Source: Corynebacterium urogenitale
GTDB taxonomy: Bacteria; Actinomycetota; Actinomycetes; Mycobacteriales; Mycobacteriaceae
DNA: 64,000 bases
Direction: 5' to 3'
Assembly (NCBI RefSeq): GCF_009026825.1
Contig: NZ_CP045032.1
Span: 1,302,001 to 1,366,000 of the forward strand
The notes beneath the pieces are model-generated. The model saw nothing but the letters and a program-made list of their open reading frames with translations, had not been told where the DNA came from and did no database searches. The number at the start of each line of letters is the position of its first letter. Position 1 is the stretch's first letter. Both the position numbers and the translations under genes were made by a program. Positions 52,303-59,346 of this stretch are shown here, piece after piece.

Positions 52303-53159
52303 TGACTTCCCCACGAACCGCCGTCATCACCGGAGCCGCCTCGGGCATAGGACGCTCGTTGGCCATCAAACTGGCCGCACTGGATTATCGCGTGCATCTG
52401 GCCGATCGCAACGCCGGTGGCCTCGCCGAAACGCGGTCCGCCATCGAAGCAGGTGGTGGAACCGTGCTCAGTGTGAAGGAGCTGGACATCACCGAACAGG
52501 AATCGGTGACCGCCTGGGCCAATGAACTCGTTTCTGCTCACGGCGTGCCGGATGAAGTGCACCACGTGGCTGGTATAGCCATTTGGGGTGACGCTGCCAC
52601 GATGCCACATGAAAAATGGCAGGCCGTCATCGACGTGAACCTCATGGGTTCTATCCACATGGTCCAAGCCTTCACCCCACACCTACAGGTGGCGAAGGCG
52701 AAGCGTAAGACTCCGCGGCGCAAACTCGTGTTCGTCTCATCTGCGGCGGGCATCATCGGCCTGCCGTGGCACGCGGCGTATTCCGCGTCCAAGGGCGGTG
52801 TGATCGGCATGTGCGAAGTACTACGCTTCGACCTAGCGCCAAAGGGCGTAGACGTGCACGTGGTGGCGCCAGGCGCTGTGGACACTCCCCTAGTATCCAC
52901 GATCGATATCGACGGCGTGGATCAGTCCAATAAGCGTGTGCGGAAGGCCAAGAGCCTGTTCCAGGGACACGCGAAGAGCCCTGACCAGGTGGCGGATTCC
53001 ATCATCAAGGGCGTGGCGAAGAAGAAGTACCTCATCACGACGTCCGGCGACATTTCTCTAGCTCGCTGGGCGCAGGTGAATCTTCCCTTCGCGTACAAGG
53101 GTGCGATGAAGGGGCTCAACAGGGCTTTCCGTTGGGCGGCTAGCGACGCTCGTCAATGA
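52302..53159 (+). CDS. Short-chain dehydrogenase/reductase
   Basis: A 285-residue SDR: cofactor motif GAASGIG (11-17), catalytic Ser in VSSAAGI and YSASK. Third gene of hydrolase-mtr-SDR. Its last codons (SDARQ and stop) lie in the 18-bp direct repeat bounding the accessory island; with the island removed it would end at a TAG two bases on from the repeat with the same last residue. Confidence 0.88.
   Translation: MTSPRTAVITGAASGIGRSLAIKLAALDYRVHLADRNAGGLAETRSAIEAGGGTVLSVKELDITEQESVTAWANELVSAHGVPDEVHHVAGIAIWGDAATMPHEKWQAVIDVNLMGSIHMVQAFTPHLQVAKAKRKTPRRKLVFVSSAAGIIGLPWHAAYSASKGGVIGMCEVLRFDLAPKGVDVHVVAPGAVDTPLVSTIDIDGVDQSNKRVRKAKSLFQGHAKSPDQVADSIIKGVAKKKYLITTSGDISLARWAQVNLPFAYKGAMKGLNRAFRWAASDARQ
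53140..53157. repeat. 18-bp direct repeat, left copy (island boundary)
   Basis: CTAGCGACGCTCGTCAAT, identical to 57862-57879. This copy forms the end of the SDR gene. Spacing between the copies is 4,722 bp. Confidence 0.9.
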
Positions 53160-53161
53160 GG

Positions 53162-53626
53162 CTAAGCAATCACCCATCTTCCACCTCCATCATCCCAAGT
53201 CAAGATGAGTGTTTCGGAAGCAGGAATCCATCCGACGAAATCTACGTCGTTGAGATTCTGCCTACTGCAAAGCTCTGGTTCTTTACTCCTCGCATGGTGC
53301 ACAGACAATTCCTCCTCGTTTCGTAAATAGATGAACTGACCGGTGGGCACAGCAGAAAGATCCTCTGCATCTTTCACCTCGATCCCCAACTGTCTTGCTT
53401 TACTCTCAGCACTTACATACGGGCATTGAATAGAATACTCTTCCCATCTTTCCCCATAGACCTCTTGGAAATCCAAGGTAAATAGGTCTCCGGTTGCTGC
53501 ATCCTCCGGAAGGAAATCAGCCACTTCACTAGAGCAAGCAGGAAGACATGACACAAAAAGCAGGCAAAACCCGGATACTGCAGGTCTCACTCCGCTCCAA
53601 GCACGCACGTCGTAATTTGGTCCCAT
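53162..53626 (-). CDS. Small lipoprotein of the accessory cassette
   Basis: A 154-residue precursor with a hydrophobic segment and lipobox LPAC (Cys about 31), so a secreted lipoprotein; the mature part is acidic, with Trp/Tyr-rich beta-like stretches (FIYLRNEEELSVHH, VDFVGWIPASETLILTWDD). The family is not recognised. It ends four bases from the left 18-bp repeat and lies 59 bases downstream of the split secreted-protein gene on the same strand, so the two probably entered together. Base composition looks more AT-rich than the flanking genes. Start ATG 53626; AGGAG is rather far upstream (about 15 bases). Confidence 0.7.
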   Translation of the reverse strand: MGPNYDVRAWSGVRPAVSGFCLLFVSCLPACSSEVADFLPEDAATGDLFTLDFQEVYGERWEEYSIQCPYVSAESKARQLGIEVKDAEDLSAVPTGQFIYLRNEEELSVHHARSKEPELCSRQNLNDVDFVGWIPASETLILTWDDGGGRWVIA

Positions 53627-53685
53627 AAATGAAAGTTACCTCTCCTGGCGCAACAGCCAGATCATCCACTGGGGACTGTGGATAC

Positions 53686-54084
53686 TTAAAGAGTCTTTAG
53701 CTTCCCGAGGAAAGACATCATATTGCAATGACCAAAGACAACGCTGTCTTCCTGATCGTTTTCCTTTACTAGTTGACCTACAATCCTACCTACAGCATTG
53801 TTGTGGAGGTCCATCTCCAGCTCTCCTGGATCATTCAGCCAAGAAGCTTCGTGGTTATTCGCAATCTTTTCCGCTACACCCCACCGAGATGGAAAGTCAT
53901 TAAGGCATTCCAGAATCAATGGCGAAGCGCATCTCCCGTGCCGTTCTTCTGCGCTTGGTCGGAAGGATAGAGCTCGAGACTTTTAATTTGAGCTTCGGAT
54001 GCCAACTGCTTTGCGCGATAACACGTAGCCACATCCGCTGCAGCTACACAACCCGCCATTTCTGGGGTTTCTCTCGCCTTATTG
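53686..54084 (-). pseudogene. 3' half of split secreted protein (DUF6973-like domain)
   Basis: The minus-strand codons here continue the gene begun at 57821, after the transposon and one copy of its target duplication are removed: AAT AAG then GCG AGA GAA reads NKARETPEMAGC in frame. The domain shows NGTGDALRH, then HE in NNHEASWLND and MDLHNNAVGR, a pattern I associate with DUF6973 (from memory). A one-base loss near 53919 breaks the frame between DALRH and ILECLNDF. Stop at 53686. Not functional as it stands. Confidence 0.8.
54077..54084. repeat. 8-bp target duplication, left copy
   Basis: CCTTATTG directly before the IS left end; identical to 57461-57468. Eight bases is the usual duplication for ISL3 elements. 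Confidence 0.9.
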
Positions 54085-54207
54085 GGCTCTTCGTAATTAA
54101 GGGTGAAGACCCCAGGGGCTGAAGGCCGGGTCGTGTCGCTCCACGGATAGACATCGAGGTCTCCCAATGATGGAAGTTCTCACACACACCATCCGGAAGA
54201 CCTCGAC

Positions 54208-55527
54208 ATGTCCCAGCCTAGCTTCACGAGCCCCGATCTCGACGCGTTCTGCCTCCTCAACACCCTCAACCTGACCGTCACCGGGCAAGCGGTCGATACC
54301 GATCACGCAGTCCTGGAATGCCGCACCACCACCGAGTTCCCGGACTCCTGGTGCCGGGAGTGCGGGACCGAAGGCGTCCCCCCGCGGAACCACGGTGCGC
54401 AAGCTTGTCCACGTCCCGCTCGGCTAGCGCCCCACTATCCTGCACGTGCGCATGCGCCGCTACCGGTGCCCGACCTGCACACGGATCTGGCGGGAAGACC
54501 TCACCCAGATCGCCGCGCCACGGGCGAAACCATCGCAGTCGGCGGTGCTGTAGGCGATGAAATGCCTCGTCATCGACAGGATGTCCATCAGTCGTATCGC
54601 TGCAGGCCTCGGCGCAGCGTGACACACCGTCAACACCGCGATCCTCGCCACCGGCCAACAGCTCCTGGTCGATGATCCCAGCAGATTCGACAGCGTAGAG
54701 GGATCTCAGGGTCGATGAGCATGTGTGGCGACATACACCGTTCGGCAGCAAGTTCATCACAGTCATCATCGATCTCACCCCGATCCGCGATAAGACAGGC
54801 CCCTGCCGCCTGCTGGACATCGTTGAAGGCCGGTCGAAGAAGGTGTTCAAGACCTGGCTGGCCGCCCAATCACAGGCATTCCGAAGCGGTATCGAGGACG
54901 TCGCGATGGATGGCTTCGCCGGGTACAAGTCAGCCGCGGCCGAAGAGCTGCCTGACGCCGTCCCGGTGATGGATCCGTTCCACATCGTGGCTCTGGCTGG
55001 TAGTGCTGCAGAGCGGTGTCGGCAGCAGATCCAGCAGGAGGCACTCGGGCACCGGAGCCGGTCCGGGGACCGGCTCTATGGCATCCGTCGCATCCTGCTC
55101 ACGGGCGCGAACCTGCTCACCCGCACACAGGCGGACAGTCTCGAAAGGGGTGCTCGCTGCCGAGGAACACACCCAGGTGGACCTGACGTGGTGGATCTAC
55201 CAGCGCATCGTGGCCGCGTACCGCGACCCCGACCGTACTTGCGGCAGAGACCGACTGCGGGCGGTCATCACGAGTGTCTCTACAGGAGTGCCGGCAACGC
55301 TGACGGAGCTGACGACGCTCGGGAGAACCCTGAAACGCAGAGCTGCTGATGTGCTCGCCTACTTCGACCGACCCGGAACAAGCAACGAACCGACGGAGGC
55401 GATCAACGGCCGCCTCGAGCACCTGAGAGGCACGGCACTCAGGTTCAGGAATCTGGGCCACTACCTCCTCCGGGCCCTGCTCGACACCGGAGGGTTCAGA
55501 CCACTACTACACTCTCATCTGCGATGA
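54208..55527 (+). pseudogene. ISL3 transposase, three frameshifts and three nonsense codons
   Basis: Reading across frames gives an almost full-length ISL3 transposase: zinc-finger-like N-terminus (CRECGTEGVP, later CPTC), DDE segments VDEHVWRHTPFG, AMDGFAGYKSAAAEELPD and NEPTEAINGRLEHLRG. Frame changes occur in a run of six C at 54378-54383, near 54705, and near 55145. In-frame stops at 54425 (TAG), 54551 (TAG) and 54620 (TGA) stand where homologues have Trp codons. It cannot make active protein. Confidence 0.88.
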
Positions 55528-55530
55528 GCC
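55512..55530. repeat. IS right terminus, internal copy
   Basis: CTCTCATCTGCGATGAGCC; identical to 57442-57460. The stop codon of the transposase frame lies inside it. Confidence 0.85.
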
Positions 55531-55685
55531 GGTTACCACGCTCTCATTTGACAAGATAAAACACAAGTTCACATCTCTTCCATAAGCGATATGGAAGTTC
55601 CTTAACAGGTTTGATCTCAGTATTAGAGTTGAGAAGTGTCTCCTTCTGGGCTACGAACCTGAACGAGTTTATTAGAAACTTGTAA
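55531..55685. other. Passenger spacer behind the protease gene
   Basis: 155 bases without a supported gene. It includes a degenerate second IS-end-like sequence (CTCTCATTTGACAAGA at 55541, 12 of 16 identical to the IS right end). Otherwise nothing recognisable. Confidence 0.5.
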
Positions 55686-56828
55686 CTAGGTCTTCACTGT
55701 ATTGATTGCACAAGCAGCATTAAGAATGGGAACTGCTCTCGCAGAGCCCTCTGGCGCGATACTTCTCGAACAACCCAGCAAGATCTCTTGAATCTCATCG
55801 TTTGCCCCATCGAAACCAGATCCCTTCATACCAGCAATGACACCAGCGACATGCGGCGCTGCCGGAGAAGAACCCTGGTAGTAGCCATAGCCGTCCCTCC
55901 CTTCCCAGGTTCCACTACTCAGATCAATGCTGGATGGGATCCCATCCTGCACTCTTGTTCGGACATCACCACCTGGGGCCCATACATCTACATTCTCTCC
56001 CCAATTTGAGTAGTACGCCATGTCACCATTTTTGTCAGAGGCGCCGACGCTAATTCCATGCCCACAGTTAGTGGGATTCGACAACTTCGCGTCGACACCC
56101 TTATTCCCGGCAGACAGGACCACCGAAGAACCATTACTTTCCGCAAAGTTAATCGCAGAACCTAACCACTCATCGCACTTGGATGATTCACTAAGCGACA
56201 CCACGATGACATCAGCTACATGTTTGTTAGAGGGGACGTTAGTAACCTGACCTCCCGATGCCCAGATAATTCCATCTGCAACATCAGGATTATCTTCGCG
56301 ACAGTTCCCAGAGGCACGAACCGGGAGAATCTTTGCAGAAGGAGATACTCCAGATATTCCGGCGCCGTCGTTCTCGGCGGCGATGATTCCGTAAACATAG
56401 GTTCCGTGCCAGCTTGCGGGCGCAACTGCTCCCTTGCCATCCCGGCAAGATGGGTCCTCTACAGAACTCCCTGGATCTGATACATCAGGGTCTCGCCCGT
56501 CTCCACCACCGGAGATTACTGGATCACTAACGAAATCATATCCGGGCAGCATGCGGTCCGTGAATTCTCTATGCGGATTCACTCCCGTATCGACCACGGC
56601 CACAACAATCCCCGCCCCCAAACTGTCAATTTCATAGTCATCGATAGCAATACCCGATTTACGGGAAAGATTCCACTGATCTAAAGAACGATCGTCTTTA
56701 CCCGGAGAAACCTTCCAGTATTCCTCTGTTTGCGAAGAGGCATGGTTCGTCGGCACTCCTGTTGCCGATAAAGCCACAACCGATACTACGCACACAATAA
56801 ATAAAGAGAACTTACTCAAGTGATTCAT
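55686..56828 (-). CDS. Secreted subtilisin-like (S8) serine protease, transposon passenger
   Basis: A 380-residue precursor with a Sec signal peptide (hydrophobic core FSLFIVCVVSVVAL, likely cleavage near residue 30). Catalytic triad Asp80 (VVDTGV), His141 (SWHGTYVYG) and Ser321 (GSSPAAPHVAG), oxyanion Asn242 (SAGNKG). The usual GTSMA around the serine is GSSPA here. No C-terminal membrane anchor, so it differs from the mycosins of type VII systems. Its start overlaps the upstream gene by 4 bases (ATGA). Composition is more AT-rich than the chromosome around it. Confidence 0.9.
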   Translation of the reverse strand: MNHLSKFSLFIVCVVSVVALSATGVPTNHASSQTEEYWKVSPGKDDRSLDQWNLSRKSGIAIDDYEIDSLGAGIVVAVVDTGVNPHREFTDRMLPGYDFVSDPVISGGGDGRDPDVSDPGSSVEDPSCRDGKGAVAPASWHGTYVYGIIAAENDGAGISGVSPSAKILPVRASGNCREDNPDVADGIIWASGGQVTNVPSNKHVADVIVVSLSESSKCDEWLGSAINFAESNGSSVVLSAGNKGVDAKLSNPTNCGHGISVGASDKNGDMAYYSNWGENVDVWAPGGDVRTRVQDGIPSSIDLSSGTWEGRDGYGYYQGSSPAAPHVAGVIAGMKGSGFDGANDEIQEILLGCSRSIAPEGSARAVPILNAACAINTVKT

Positions 56829-57298
56829 TGATCAGCCTCAGAGATCGCACGCTGAACGGCACTCGCATCATCTGTACTGAACATGAACTTCTTTCCATGA
56901 TGCACGATTGTTACTACTTCGTCGGTACCGCACACCATCGCCCACTCTCCTGGCCCTACCCAGCGAATACCTACGCCTTGCTTCCAGCGCAACCCAGTCT
57001 CCGCCCTAAATTCAGAGATCTCTGAGATCTTCATCTTCTTTGGGATCCCCCACTGAGACACTTTTAGGTATTCACCCGATACTTTCCACCGTACGCCAAG
57101 AAGCGAGAAAGCCAGTCCCAGAGCTCCAAATAAGCAAGCTGCTAGAATCGCACTCGGATTATCTCTTACAGAGCCAAATAAAGCCCATACGACGCCAGCA
57201 AGAGAAATTGCAGAAAAAATCGCAATTGCAATAGAAGTATACCCTCCTACGCTTGCCACACCATGGTCAATGTGCTTATTTTCTAACGACTTGGCCAT
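56825..57298 (-). CDS. Two-helix membrane protein with PH-like domain, transposon passenger
   Basis: A 157-residue protein: two adjacent membrane helices (about 20-70), then a cytosolic domain KVSGEYLKVSQWGIPKKMKISEISEF-type beta pattern ending in an amphipathic helix (SAVQRAISEAD), which resembles bacterial PH (bPH) domains. Translationally coupled to the protease gene downstream. Function unknown; could help export or control of the protease. Confidence 0.78.
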   Translation of the reverse strand: MAKSLENKHIDHGVASVGGYTSIAIAIFSAISLAGVVWALFGSVRDNPSAILAACLFGALGLAFSLLGVRWKVSGEYLKVSQWGIPKKMKISEISEFRAETGLRWKQGVGIRWVGPGEWAMVCGTDEVVTIVHHGKKFMFSTDDASAVQRAISEADQ

Positions 57299-57441
57299 TT
57301 GTGAGTTTCACCCTTTTCTTTACATCGCCAATAGAGTTAACATTTAGGCTCGTTAATGTCTTCGATCCATTTAGGCATTCACGTTCGGTTGCCAAACAGA
57401 GTATCAGCAGACCAGCAATCATAGCTATCTGGAACGAAGCC
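57276..57441 (-). pseudogene. 3' tail of a third passenger gene, fused to the split host gene
   Basis: In the frame read from 57731, the last 55 codons lie inside the transposon and end at TAA 57276. They encode a hydrophobic stretch (IAMIAGLLILCLA) and a Lys/Val-rich tail and overlap the start of the PH-like gene by 23 bases. The overlap fits an operon of at least three genes whose first member was truncated when the passenger was captured. The present 151-codon frame 57731-57276 is therefore a chimera. Confidence 0.6.
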
Positions 57442-57460
57442 CTCTCATCTGCGATGAGCC
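57442..57460. repeat. Bare 19-bp IS right terminus at the outer transposon end
   Basis: CTCTCATCTGCGATGAGCC, exact copy of 55512-55530, followed directly by the CCTTATTG duplication. Identity stops at 57441, so only the terminus is shared. Confidence 0.88.
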
Positions 57461-57468
57461 CCTTATTG
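57461..57468. repeat. 8-bp target duplication, right copy
   Basis: CCTTATTG, identical to 54077-54084. It reads CAATAAGG on the coding strand of the split gene. Confidence 0.9.
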
Positions 57469-57821
57469 CCCAGATACCCTATGAAACGCAGGGATGAACG
57501 CATTTCGAGGTTGTGTGCCACGGCAACCAACTCTTGTTCTGGAAGTTTACTTAATTTCTCTAATGGCATTTTCGACTCAAACAATCGGTCAACCATTCCA
57601 TTGACTTCCGAGACATCCTCTGCTGAAACGGACTTTTCAAGTAAGGGATTTGCATCTTCCGGCAGGGGCCTGACCTCCGAGCTGTCAACTTTGGCGAGAA
57701 GGGAATCTATTTGCACATGGTCCGCATCCAAGGACCGCTAAGCACTAGTTGAAGGGAGGTAGGCGGATTCTACGCAGAATACAAAAATTGCCAACAATAG
57801 TGTTTGTTTAAATTTCGTTAG
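57461..57821 (-). pseudogene. 5' half of split secreted protein gene
   Basis: From 57821 the minus strand reads TKFKQTLLLAIFVFCVE then SAYLPSTSA, a textbook Sec signal peptide (basic start, hydrophobic core, S-T-S-A cleavage site), then an in-frame TAG at 57738-57740, then RSLDADHVQIDSLLAKV and a hydrophilic helical region to GYLGNK at the insertion point. The first codon is CTA, so the original start codon also seems lost. Only a fragment starting at TTG 57731 or GTG 57714 could be made now. Joined to 53686-54084 it would encode about 250 residues. Confidence 0.78.
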
Positions 57822-57861
57822 TCAAGCAATACCAGGTTGTGCTCGCTATCACCACCAATTA

Positions 57862-57879
57862 CTAGCGACGCTCGTCAAT
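57862..57879. repeat. 18-bp direct repeat, right copy (island boundary)
   Basis: CTAGCGACGCTCGTCAAT, identical to 53140-53157. This copy encodes the end of the CMD gene (IDERR and stop TAG) on the minus strand. Confidence 0.9.
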
Positions 57880-58425
57880 AGGAACGTCCAACACATCCAG
57901 CGCGGTAGCAAGGCCATCGTACTGAGTTACGAGCATGGTAAATGCCACCTGCTCACGCTTGTTGAGAACCCCGGACAGTCGCGTCCACGTGAGGTCAGAG
58001 AGATTCCGGTCCTTCACGATCTCCCCCGCCGCGTCGAGTAGCGTGGCCCAGCGCCCCACGAAGCCGTGACGCTCCTGGGCGGTCGCAGCGATCTCCTCGG
58101 GTGTTAATCCGGCACGAGCGGCGAGATCCTTATGCTGGTCATACTCATAGTCCGCCCCGCGCAGGTGAGCTACACGCAGGATGATGAGTTCAGTTTCTTT
58201 ACGCGAAAGGTAGCCGAAGGGCATCATCGTGGCCGAATAGAGTAGCCACCCGCGGAATAGTCGCGGCGCGCGCCCGATGGTGGCAAACACTCCGAGGGTC
58301 TTCCGCCCCTGCACGCGAGCGCCGATGCGCGCGATGGTGCCAATGACGGGGCCAAGCTCGCTAGGATCTGCAGGCCCCGGTCCGCGGTATCCGGTCTTGG
58401 TGAAGGAAGTAGACATGTTCCCCAC
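57862..58425 (-). CDS. Carboxymuconolactone decarboxylase family protein
   Basis: A 187-residue all-helical protein (183 from ATG 58416) with the CMD/AhpD fold pattern: SRKETELIILRVAHLRGADYEYDQHKDLAARAGLT. The CxxC of peroxidase-type AhpD is absent, as in the gamma-CMD subfamily with tyrosine and histidine at the site. Its last codons are the right 18-bp repeat. Reaction unknown. Confidence 0.86.
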   Translation of the reverse strand: MGNMSTSFTKTGYRGPGPADPSELGPVIGTIARIGARVQGRKTLGVFATIGRAPRLFRGWLLYSATMMPFGYLSRKETELIILRVAHLRGADYEYDQHKDLAARAGLTPEEIAATAQERHGFVGRWATLLDAAGEIVKDRNLSDLTWTRLSGVLNKREQVAFTMLVTQYDGLATALDVLDVPIDERR

Positions 58426-58456
58426 CCTAACTATGTTATGACGACCGTGGGGCTCT

Positions 58457-59317
58457 TTAGTCCAGCGCCGTGAGCACGTCGCATCCGTCCTCAGTGACTA
58501 CCAGTGTGTGCTCAAACTGTGCGGTCCACTGCTTATCCCTGGTCTGGACAGTCCAGTTATCGTCCCAGATGTCGTACTCCAGCCCGCCGAGGTTAATCAT
58601 CGGCTCAATGGTGAGGGTCATTCCCGGCTCCAGAAGTGTGTGGTCGCCCGGCGAATCATAGTGCAGTACCACCAGTCCGTTATGGAACGTCGGACCCACA
58701 CCGTGACCCGTGAAATCGCGAACGACGTTATAACCGAAGCGCTTAGCGTAGCTTTCGATTACCCGACCAATGACGTTGATCTCGCGGCCAGGCTTCACGG
58801 CTTTAATACCGCGCCATAGAGCCTTCTCCGTGCGCTCGACGAGCAACGCATGTTCCTCGGATGCCTCACCGGCGATGAAGGTGGCATTCGTATCACCGTG
58901 CACGCCGTTCTTGTAGGCGGTGACATCGATATTGACGATATCCCCGTCTTCGATCACGGTGGAATCGGGGATTCCGTGGCAGATGATCTCATTCAGCGAT
59001 GTGCAGCAAGACTTAGGGAAGTTCCGGTAACCCAGAGTGGATGGGTAGGCACCGTGGTCCAGCATGTACTCGTGGGCGATGCGATCCAGCTCATCCGTCG
59101 TCACACCAGGAGCCACCGCTGCGCCGGCCTCGCGCAAAGCCTCGGCGGCAATACGGGAAGCCTCGCGCATGTTCTCGATGACCTCCGGAGTCTGTACCCA
59201 TGGCTCGCCAACGTTTTCCTGAACACTGTCCTTCCACGCGTATTCAGGCCTTTCAATGTGCGCCGGTACTGTGCGGATGGGGGTTGCTTTTCCAGGGGTC
59301 AGCGGAGCTCTAGTCAT
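58457..59317 (-). CDS. map: Type I methionine aminopeptidase
   Basis: Removes initiator methionine from nascent proteins. The 286-residue protein has an N-terminal extension of about 40 residues (actinobacterial MapB type) and the five metal ligands in order: [22 protein letters not shown] (two Asp), [14 protein letters not shown] (His), TIEPM (Glu) and QFEHTLVVT (Glu). The position before the PBP and chrAS genes matches mapB in C. glutamicum. Confidence 0.95.
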   Translation of the reverse strand: MTRAPLTPGKATPIRTVPAHIERPEYAWKDSVQENVGEPWVQTPEVIENMREASRIAAEALREAGAAVAPGVTTDELDRIAHEYMLDHGAYPSTLGYRNFPKSCCTSLNEIICHGIPDSTVIEDGDIVNIDVTAYKNGVHGDTNATFIAGEASEEHALLVERTEKALWRGIKAVKPGREINVIGRVIESYAKRFGYNVVRDFTGHGVGPTFHNGLVVLHYDSPGDHTLLEPGMTLTIEPMINLGGLEYDIWDDNWTVQTRDKQWTAQFEHTLVVTEDGCDVLTALD

Positions 59318-59346
59318 AGTTCTTCACTGTACTCCTCGGCGACTGG

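Larger units (their letters stand above)
54085..55530 (+). mobile_element. ISL3-family insertion sequence copy
   Basis: 1,446 bp with imperfect inverted ends: left 54085-54108 and right 55507-55530 agree at 17 of 24 positions, both beginning GGCTC. Encodes a decayed ISL3 transposase. No target duplication flanks this inner unit (CCTTATTG on the left, GGTTACCA on the right); the partner duplication is instead at 57461. Confidence 0.88.
54085..57460. mobile_element. ISL3-family composite transposon with protease passenger
   Basis: 3,376 bp bounded by CCTTATTG on both sides. Left end GGCTCTTCG at 54085; right end (reverse complement) GGCTCATCG at 57460. Contains a complete IS length (54085-55530, ends intact, transposase dead), then about 1.9 kb of AT-richer passenger DNA, then a bare 19-bp copy of the IS right end. 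The duplication shows that the whole unit moved in one event. Confidence 0.88.

Noticed and set aside
53916-54167. Separate 83-codon gene starting inside the IS left end
   Set aside because: The first 26 codons are IS sequence; the rest is the middle of the split secreted-protein gene.
54085-55530. Simple IS insertion with its own target duplication
   Set aside because: Flanks CCTTATTG and GGTTACCA differ; the matching duplication is at 57461, so the larger unit is the transposed one.
55686-56828. Mycosin (MycP) of a type VII secretion locus
   Set aside because: No C-terminal membrane anchor and no ecc or esx genes nearby; a plain secreted S8 protease fits better.
57768-57796. Promoter-like TTGGCA, 16 bases, TAGAAT on the minus strand
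   Set aside because: These bases encode the hydrophobic core of the signal peptide of the split gene, so the match is more simply coding sequence.
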